Shown: positions 57,181 to 64,000 of the stretch, one piece after another
How the letters are laid out: the number at the start of each line of letters is the position of its first letter
Numbering within the stretch: position 1 is the first letter of the stretch
Assembly: GCF_004359215.1 (NCBI RefSeq)
Contig: NC_090610.1
Span: forward strand, 12,148,104-12,212,103
DNA length: 64,000 nucleotides
Direction: 5' to 3'
From: Bremia lactucae
Taxonomy: Eukaryota > Oomycota > Peronosporomycetes > Peronosporales > Peronosporaceae
Position numbers and translations under genes: made by a program
The notes under the pieces: generated by a model
What the model was told of the DNA's origin: nothing
Seen by the model: the letters and a program-made list of their open reading frames with translations, nothing else
Database searches by the model: none

Positions 57181-57831
57181 ACTTTACCAATTTCGTCGGA
57201 TAATAGACCGAGATTGTAGAGAACCTGGTACCGCGTTAGCCTTCTGACAAGAAGGGCACTCGAGCCTGGGACACCTGCACGGCGCGAACAGACGTACCAT
57301 CGGCATGGGAACAGAGCCGCCTAAGTGCGTCGATAGGGGAAAGCAGTGAGCTCGCCCTCCAGATAATAGCGTAGAGGATGACCAGTGTCTCAATCGCCAA
57401 ATTTCGGGGAGGTAGCAGGAGCCACCAACTACATTAAGCGATTTACATCAAGAAACGGTCATAAACGGGACGAAAGCACCAGTTAAAGTAGCGACACCAT
57501 CGAACGCACTTCACGGAGCAACCACACCGACTCACCGGTTACATGTTGGTACCACGGGAACGACGCCGCCATCATGTGCCACAAGATCGAAGGAGCAAGA
57601 TGAAAGTGGCGAAAGGGGTTCCACGACACCCATTCAATCCGAGCCAGCCACGTGGGGAGACAAAGTCCGAGCTGGGAACACGAGAGGTAGAATCCCTCCG
57701 ACTCATGATCAAGTCAGAAGCACTAAGATGTTACAGGGAGTATGGCTGCCGGAACAGGCGCAGCAACATACTACGACACTTACGCGTAATTGGACAACTG
57801 GACGAAACCGTGACTAGACTCCAGTAGAGAC
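57181..57831 (+). pseudogene. Gag-like coding remnant interrupted by the Copia element
   Basis: GC-richer than its surroundings. From about 57549 one plus frame runs for some 265 nt (CATRSKEQDESGERGSTTP, WGDKVRAGNTRGRIPPTHDQ) to a TAG at 57816. Beyond the Copia element the same frame is open at 62871-62972 (VMRVLAMKPAKAHTDECIR, WTEAENDVKMAYIG). I think it comes from another retroelement's Gag, but I recognise no diagnostic motif. Confidence 0.4.
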
Positions 57832-58131
57832 TGTTAAATTGGTGTAGATGTAGGAAGCTTATTGACGAAGTAGAAAATGGGAAACAAAAATGTATTATCT
57901 TAATCCTACTTTGTGCATCACTAATTAGCATGTCCTAAATTACGTTATATGAGTTAATTAGGATCTGACACGTTATAGAGCATGCGACAGTGTAACCTAG
58001 GTGAGTAATGAGCCCTTACTTTGCGCTCACTGTACCTTCTTTGTTTGTATCTTGAAAAGTCGCATTACGCACCTTCTCTGCGCGTAATTTGTAACGTCGC
58101 CCTATGCACCTTATTTGTGCATATTTCAACA
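57832..58131 (-). repeat. Copia 3' LTR
   Basis: 300 bp. It contains a repeated motif of GCACCTTCT / GCACCTTAT type (CGCACCTTCTCTGCGCG, TGCACCTTATTTGTGCA), each a small inverted repeat. Strand is set by the adjacent polypurine tract. Confidence 0.85.
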
Positions 58132-58142
58132 CTCCTCCTCCG
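58132..58142 (-). promoter_or_regulatory. Copia polypurine tract
   Basis: On the minus strand CGGAGGAGGAG abuts the 3' LTR. Confidence 0.7.
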
Positions 58143-58270
58143 TCGTGTGCTCACCCCTAGCCCTTAGTTGATATGCATCAACTTTCGCAATTCTTGAATC
58201 TTGCGCGTATCTAACGCCTTAGTGAGTAAATCACCTAGTATTAGTTCGGTCTTCACATAACGTGCTAAAA

Positions 58271-59676
58271 TTACCCCTTTTTGGCATAATCGCACAAAAA
58301 CTTGATTCGCACATCGATGTGCTTGGCTTTTGACGACGATGCTTCACCCGTAAGTTGACTTATAGCTGCTTGGTTGTCCACGTGCATAACCATAAGTAAG
58401 GCCGGCTTCAAACCAATTTCCATAAGCATTTCACGTACGCCCGATAGGTCCCTTGCGACTTCCGAAGCTGCTACAAACTCGGTTTCCATTGTTGATAGAG
58501 CAATCCCTCCTTGGTTTTGGACTTCCAACCAATAGCCATACCGTTGAGGAGTATAATGTCAACCAGTAAGCGACTTGCGATCTTGTTCGTCAGCTTCAAA
58601 GTCAGCGTCACTGTACGACTCCAAACATATGCCGGTGTACTTCTCTTGATTCAGCTTCATCTCTAGCTTTAGAGCCTTGTTTCCTTTTCGGTACCTGGCA
58701 ATCCTTTCCGCAAGCTCCCAGTCTTGTAGTCTTGGCTTGTGCATCTGTCTCGTAGTTTTGTGAACCGCAAAAGCTATATCACCTCGATATCCACAATAAA
58801 GACCCAACAAGCGATTGTTAATCCTTAATTGCGGGCCCCCCATCCTTCGGTGAGTTTTCGAAAAAGATGACATCACTTGTTGCCACTTCGTAGCAGTCGG
58901 CGCCAATTGGTGCACGCGTGGGGTTTGCTTCCAGCATTCCATACTCACGCAAAATTTCCGAGATAGTCTCCTCCTGATCTACGATATAACCTTGAGCTTC
59001 TTCGAGTTCCACTCGCATTTCGAGAAACTTTCTAACTTGACCCAGATCTTTGATGGATAAACTCTTCAATCTAGTGAAAAGATCTTCTACGGCCGTTGAG
59101 CTTGTCCCTGTAGCCAGAAGATCATCGACATATACACCTACAACAGCAATACCAATATTGTCGCGTTTCCAATAACGACACATGTCTGAGATGCATTGTC
59201 GAAACCCTGCTTCTTTCAGTTTTTTATGTAGCAATTGGCTCCATAGACGCCCGGCTTGTTTCAAGCCGTACAAACGTTTTCGTAATTCCAATACAACTTC
59301 TCGTGTGTCTTTGACGCCCATTTTATTTTTAAATTTCAGTACCAAATTCCATCGACTGCGGTGCATGGAGGTATATCTTCAATCCTGGCTCTTTATCCTT
59401 AACGTAGGCATTCGGAATATCTCCATGCTTGGCTGGGACTCCCCAAGTGGCCGCCAATGCCAGCAACACTTAAACTGTTGACATATCCATAACAGCAGCT
59501 AAAGTGAATTCATAATCAATTTCATATACCTGCTCGTTACCACATGCCACAAGCCTGGCCTTTAACCGCTCGATATCTCCATTCGAATCAGTCTTCGTCT
59601 TGTACACCCATTTAGTGTGTAAGGCGTTACTGTGGGGTGGTCGCTTAATTAATACCCACACCCCATAATCTTCCAA
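58271..59676 (-). pseudogene. Copia reverse transcriptase and RNase H
   Basis: The reverse transcriptase begins with VLIKRPPHSNALHTKWVYKTK (59650) and continues at 59366 with MGVKDTREVVLELRKRLYGL. The catalytic YVDDLLATG is at about 59133-59107, then FLEMRVELEEAQGYIV. RNase H is at 58528-58271 (ALSTMETEFVAASEVARDL, HVDNQAAISQL, KAKHIDVRIKFL). Between these pieces the frame changes several times. The enzyme would copy the element's RNA into DNA. Confidence 0.75.
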
Positions 59677-59761
59677 TGCCTTTTATTATTCAGTCATTGC
59701 TATCTTCCACCCTTCGCATTTCGAACTTTTCATAGCTTTACCATTAAGCTTAGGGTCCCTT

Positions 59762-60277
59762 TCATATACATGGGCAACGACTTGCGCAGGTCCTCATTGG
59801 CTCCTTCCGAGCCTGTATTACTTCATTTGACCTGGCTTTACTTCTGGTTTGATGCGCATCCCTTTTCCAGGTCTTAGTCTTTTTAACACCAGTCTTGATC
59901 TTGGGTCTCGAATGGGAAACTTCTTCTCCTTGATCTTCACAATTCAATGTTTTCTGAAGTTGATTATTCTGATCCGTGCTCAAAGTTTCAATATTCTGCA
60001 CGTGTTGCGTAACCGTGACCTTATTGGCTTTCTGCGTGAAAACCCTGAAACCCTTGACTTCATCACTTCTTCCAATGATAATTCCTACCTGAGATTGTTG
60101 TGCAAGTGAATTTTTGCTGATTTTCGATATATAGTACACAAGGAACCGAAGGCCACAATGTCCCGTAAATCTGGCACTTGATTTGTTAGCACTTTGATTA
60201 GTGATGCCCGTTTTGCATTTGCACTCGTATGATTGCGATTTAAAATGTAGGCGGCGTATTCTACGGCATTCCCCCAA
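59762..60277 (-). pseudogene. Copia integrase C-terminal region
   Basis: An open frame with HCGLRFLVYYISK, SQVGIIIGRSDEVKGFRVF and VTVTQHVQNIETL corresponds to the GKGY-type and linker region between integrase and reverse transcriptase, followed by a basic hydrophilic stretch. It is shifted relative to the integrase core upstream. Confidence 0.55.
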
Positions 60278-61526
60278 AATGGTAAGGTAACCGATTAGCG
60301 AATATCATTGACCTTTCCATGTTTAAAATCGTCCTGTACATACGCTCTGCTTGCCATTCGAAGCTTGATTGCGAGCTTCGCTGACTTGACGAGCTACTCC
60401 AATGGTTTTGCAAAATAAATCCATTTTCGTATTTACCACCCCCATCTGTACGCAATACGTGAATCTCATATTCAAATCTCCTTTCGAAAAATGCTAAAAA
60501 ATGTTCAAACTTCTTTGCTGCCTTGTCCTTTGTTGTGCCAAAAACACCCTGCAATAATTGGATTTGTGATCGATAAAGCTGACAAAGTACCTGTTTCAAG
60601 TCTGTCCTTAGGCGTCATAGGACCCTTAAAATCTGAACAGACTACCCCCCCCCAATTCGATCGATTGGGGAGTTGATACCTGTGTCCTTTTTCGACTGAG
60701 CGTTTTTGGTCTGCTTCCCTTGAGCACACGAAATAAATGTTGGTCTTGAGAAGTTCGTGATCACAATTCAAGAGTCTGGTTCCTTTGCCATCCGCATATG
60801 GTTTCATACGAACGATGACCCAACCTTTGGTGAAAATGATACAATGTACCACTTTGGATGTCGGTCCTGGGTGACTTTGATCCTTCAGCAAGCACCACGG
60901 TTATCACTTCTTTTGAGGACTTTAGTTTTTTTTCAATCTCCACCACTTGCACGTAAAGCACATTATGTTTCATGCCAATGTCGAATATCACCATTACATC
61001 TGACCTTCGTGTCAAGGTGCGAGAATTACCGATATACCCAAGACCAAAACCTTTGCACTCAAGTTTTCCATACGAAATAATGTTTCTTGAAAGCTCGGAA
61101 GCCAGGTATACCTCGGTAAGTGTGATTTGTTTTTCGCGACCTAGAGCCATCACCGTCAAAACCACATCTCCGACTCGAGTGAGTCGAATTATCTCGCCAT
61201 CAGCTAAATGACACTCCAATTGACACGGTTTTGGATATTTTAGGAGAGATTCAATCGTTTACGAGATGTCTGCTAGACCCACTGTCTAGTATCCAGGCAT
61301 CTGAACTCAAGCTTTCAGTAATATCGTTTGAGCTATCGAAATTGTTGCGGTTTCCTCTAGCCTCTTGAATCGCCAAAACTATATATTCAATTAATTTTCC
61401 GTGTCGGCCATTATTTCGAAATTCTCGTTTGGATTTGCAGTCGGATTTCACTTGTCCGACTTTACTGTAATTGTAACACGTACGGGTCTCCTTGCGGACC
61501 ACCTTATCTTCAATGCTAGCCAACAT
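60261..61526 (-). pseudogene. Copia nucleocapsid, protease and integrase
   Basis: At 61526-61251 a damaged CCHC knuckle (CYNYSKVGQVKSDC, with the second Cys and the His changed) precedes the aspartic protease motif WILDSGSSRHLVND. Then comes the pre-integrase segment YHFHQRLGHRSYETI (61219-60761). The integrase core follows, with SNWGGVVCSDFKGPM (first catalytic Asp) and VLRTDGGGKYENGF (second Asp) at 60891-60400. Lost knuckle ligands and frameshifts make it inactive. Confidence 0.7.
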
Positions 61527-61767
61527 CTCTTTTCCAAAAGCTCGGCCGATCGAGATTCGAGCTCGATTGCTTGGGCGAAATGAGCCAATTCCTCAGCTTG
61601 AACAAAAAATCGGTTCTCTAAGTTGAGTACTTAGCCATTAAGATCGGAGTCAAATCTGGGGAGGCGTATCTGACAATATTGTCCAGTACTTGTTGCTCCC
61701 CCCCCCCACCTGCTGCATCGCTTACAGCCACCAAGTACAAAATATGCTCAGGCCAAGATCGCCTTGC

Positions 61768-62579
61768 CTATTTTCTGTAAGTAAAGAGTTTAATTGCTTG
61801 AGCAGCAGTTATTGTTGTCTTGAATGTGTCATGCATCCTCTGCATCACGTATTGTAGAGTTGGTAAAACTTGCCACCATAAATCCACTTGTTTGCTGAAA
61901 TATCTTTCGGCAGTGCCCGTAAGATATTGTCCAAAAACGTAAGTTTTGACACTTTCAGTCCATAGAAATCCACAGGATTCTTGGGCCATGTCAACCTGTC
62001 TCCAAAACGTTTTTCCCCAATTAAAAAAACTGCTCCCAGACCAGCATATACTTCGGTCCATCAGATTTTTTCGAATAGCCAACTTTCGTTGTCTGGCATC
62101 CGGGGTCCTATAATTTTAGCAGGGGTGGTGATCATTGAATCGGCACTGGGGGGCTTTGAGGTTGATACGAAGGGAATTGCACAGGGGTTTGAGGGATTTC
62201 TTGTTCCATCTGTGCCACCCTAGCTCGTGCCCTTGAATTATACCAATTTTGGTCACCCAAATTTTCATTTCGACCCCTCATCAAGGATTCGTCCAAGGCG
62301 TCGCGGTGTAGTCGACCAGCGAAATCTGCACCTAGCACGGATGTAAACATTCCACTTTCACCCGCACCTCTTAATCTTTCATCCTCGGCCAACCTGGATT
62401 GAGAAGCTTCTATCTTCTTCATTCGTTCATCTATCCCAGTAAGCATATCCATCATCTTAGATAGCGCCTCAGTCTCCGTACCCCCTTTCAGAGGTATGAG
62501 GCGGTATGATTGTTGCCGATTTCGACCTAGCCCTTTCGTGACTAGAATTTGTCGGAAGTTCGACATCACTAGCGCTCAT
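61768..62579 (-). pseudogene. Copia gag
   Basis: The likely ATG is at 62579, only three bases inside the 5' LTR edge, and reads MSASDVELPTNSSHERARS. Near 62490 the frame shifts to one with KMMDMLTGIDERMKKIEAS (helical). The capsid-like part (62082-61768: [38 protein letters not shown]) matches the UBN2/retrotran-gag type of Copia capsid from memory. Confidence 0.6.
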
Positions 62580-62582
62580 AAC

Positions 62583-62865
62583 CTGTTAAATTGGTGTAAA
62601 TGGAGGAAGCTTATTGACGAAGTAGTAAATGGGAAACTAATATATATTATCTTAATCCTACTTGTGTCCTAAATTACGTAATAGGAGTTAATTAGTATCT
62701 GACACGTTATAGAGCATGCGACAGTGTAACCTAGGTGAGTAATGAGCCCTTACTTTGCGCTCACTGTACCTTCTTTGTTTGTATCTTGAAAAGTCGCATT
62801 ACGCACCTTCTCTGCGTGTAATTCGAAACATCGCCCTATGCACCTTCTTTGTGCATATTTCAACA
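62583..62865 (-). repeat. Copia 5' LTR
   Basis: 283 bp, nearly collinear with 57832-58131 but lacking about 17 bp near 62660. On the minus strand it is followed by GGTTATGAGCGC, the probable primer-binding site. Confidence 0.85.
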
Positions 62866-62973
62866 GAGACTGTTATGCGGGTCTTAGCAATGAAGCCGGC
62901 CAAAGCACATACGGATGAATGCATTCGCCAATGGACAGAAGCCGAAAATGACGTAAAAATGGCGTACATAGGT

Positions 62974-63388
62974 TGTAACCGGGCACTACGACTTGTACTG
63001 CTTCAGTACAAGTCCACTTCGCACTGCTTCAGTTGCGAGTGGTGCCTTACGTCACTTCACGTACACTAGTACGTGCAGACGAAGACTTCTCATAAGACAA
63101 ATACACTAAGAGGGTAAAATGAAAACTGTATTAATATAATTAAGTGTCTCTTCTTCTATCTGTAAATGCTAACTTAATAATAAACTAAAACTAAACATGT
63201 ACATGTAACTCTCTTTGATTACGCCTACAGCTGATTAGTCTGCGAAATAAATAGATATAACCTATAACGAGGCAATAAGAATTCTAATATTACAATAAAA
63301 GTACACCTCCAAATACTTCACCTGCGAGATACAATATCAATTAACAACCTGTAAGTGCTAATTTCATGTAACGATACACCCCGTTACA
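62974..63388 (-). repeat. LTR-A, 3' LTR of Gypsy-A copy 7
   Basis: It starts TGTAACCGGGCACTACG and ends CACCCCGTTACA (415 bp, a few internal deletions). Both terminal hairpins are kept (GACTTGTACTG / CAGTACAAGTC and CACTTCGCACTG / CAGTTGCGAGTG). The polypurine tract next to it shows that the element lies to the right, on the minus strand, and continues past the window. Confidence 0.8.
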
Positions 63389-63401
63389 TCACCCCTCCCT
63401 T
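63389..63401 (-). promoter_or_regulatory. Polypurine tract of Gypsy-A copy 7
   Basis: AAGGGAGGGGTGA on the minus strand abuts the LTR-A tip, identical to the tract at 34783-34795. Confidence 0.7.
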
Positions 63402-63507
63402 AAACGACAATCACTCTAAATGTCATTGGATGGAGTGGTCGCTATGTGACCACTTAATTTTTAAAACGATGCCAATTGGTCAGATCCATCATTTTAAATT
63501 CCATCGC

Positions 63508-64000
63508 ATGAAGGATCAACTCATGGGGGGTGACGATAGTGCTGCGCCTTCGGCTGCGGTTCGTGCAGCCGCGGGTGACGCACTGCTATCTCTTGCGGCA
63601 GACGGAACGTCTGCCGTAGTGTCTTTCACTCGCACAACACTAGATGCTGCGAGTGCACGTGGTGATTCACCACGTGAATACGACCCCTCTTTGAAGGTCG
63701 ACTACGAATGCGAGTCGGATGAAGTGGCCGACTCGGGGAGAATGGAACAGTCGCCTGGTATACGTCAGGCGGCAGACTATGAGCCTTCGAATGAGAGGGC
63801 TCATTCTGATAGAAGAGTAAACAGTCTAATTGGATCCGACGATGAGGATGATCCCTGATCGCCCGTACGATCTCCCATGCGGTCACCTGCACGTGTTTCT
63901 GTGCAAGGTGACGACGATGGCGTAAGCCATCGTAAGAAAAGTTTTTGTGGTACCCCTACTTCAGTGGGTACCACTCAGGGGAGTGAAGACAATAAAATGT
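63508..64000 (+). pseudogene. Gypsy-A antisense ORF, N-terminal part, cut by the window end
   Basis: From the ATG, 106 nt from the polypurine tract, the frame is open for 116 codons: MKDQLMGGDDSAAPSA, then SLKVDYECESDEVADSG and SLIGSDDEDD. A TGA at 63856 replaces the TCA of the 34899 copy. After it the same frame goes on to the window end (DDDGVSHRKKSFCGTP). Composition is Ala/Ser-rich then strongly acidic, with a basic patch. Over the last 200 nt there is no indel relative to the 34899 copy. The minus strand is also open here but Arg-rich and less protein-like. Confidence 0.55.

Larger units (their letters stand above)
57832..62865 (-). mobile_element. Ty1/Copia element with both LTRs and GAGAC target duplication
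   Basis: The element is 5,034 bp. LTRs at 57832-58131 and 62583-62865 share tips TGTTAAATTGG and TTTCAACA. GAGAC precedes the left LTR (57827-57831) and follows the right one (62866-62870). On the minus strand the order is gag, protease, integrase, reverse transcriptase, RNase H, which is diagnostic for Copia. The LTRs differ at about a dozen sites plus a 17-bp gap, and the coding part has frameshifts, so the insertion is not very recent. Confidence 0.9.

Overview
The window looks like a repeat-rich stretch of an oomycete nuclear genome, most likely Peronosporales (Phytophthora or a downy mildew). The grounds are: Ty3/Gypsy polyproteins of the type I know from Phytophthora; short GT-AG introns of 57-78 nt; a core promoter before HSP70 that fits the oomycete initiator plus flanking-region motif; and an AT-rich, LTR-laden background. 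I could not run any search, so the taxonomy rests on recognition. Many apparent reading frames begin at TTG or GTG; I moved starts to ATG wherever a gene is claimed.

Layout. 1-26.9 kb is a nest of degraded transposable elements. It holds a deleted Gypsy (called Gypsy-A here), a dead DDE transposase, a second Gypsy family with a C-terminal chromodomain (Gypsy-B), a longer Gypsy-A copy with a tandemly repeated integrase segment, and then a second copy of the DDE plus Gypsy-B block, which is a segmental duplication. 27.8-39.6 kb holds three more Gypsy-A copies in alternating orientation. 39.6-51.3 kb is the only gene island: an FCP1/SCP-type phosphatase, a CENPB-like plus Pipsqueak-type DNA-binding protein, an HSP70 pseudogene head-to-head with an intact cytosolic HSP70, a small type I membrane protein, and a five-exon Polycomb-type RING/RAWUL protein. 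51.3-57.2 kb is a sixth Gypsy-A copy whose LTR carries a mitochondrial cox1 fragment. 57.2-63.0 kb is a gag-like sequence split by a Ty1/Copia element of about 5 kb with both LTRs and a target duplication. The window ends inside a seventh Gypsy-A copy.

Two LTR types serve Gypsy-A. LTR-A (about 450 bp) and LTR-B (about 500-600 bp) differ inside but share TGTAACGGGG...CCCCGTTACA tips, the same primer-binding site and the same downstream leader. Primer-binding site and polypurine tract fix the element's orientation. In every copy that keeps its 3' end, an extra reading frame runs antisense to pol, starting about 100 nt from the polypurine tract. It encodes an acidic N-terminus, a basic patch, a Cys-containing middle and a C-terminal coiled coil. 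This antisense ORF is the best candidate here for an undescribed system.

The host genes do not form a pathway. Phosphatase, DNA-binding protein and Polycomb-type protein act in transcription or chromatin, and HSP70 is a cytosolic chaperone. No rRNA, tRNA, CRISPR array or RXLR-type effector was seen.
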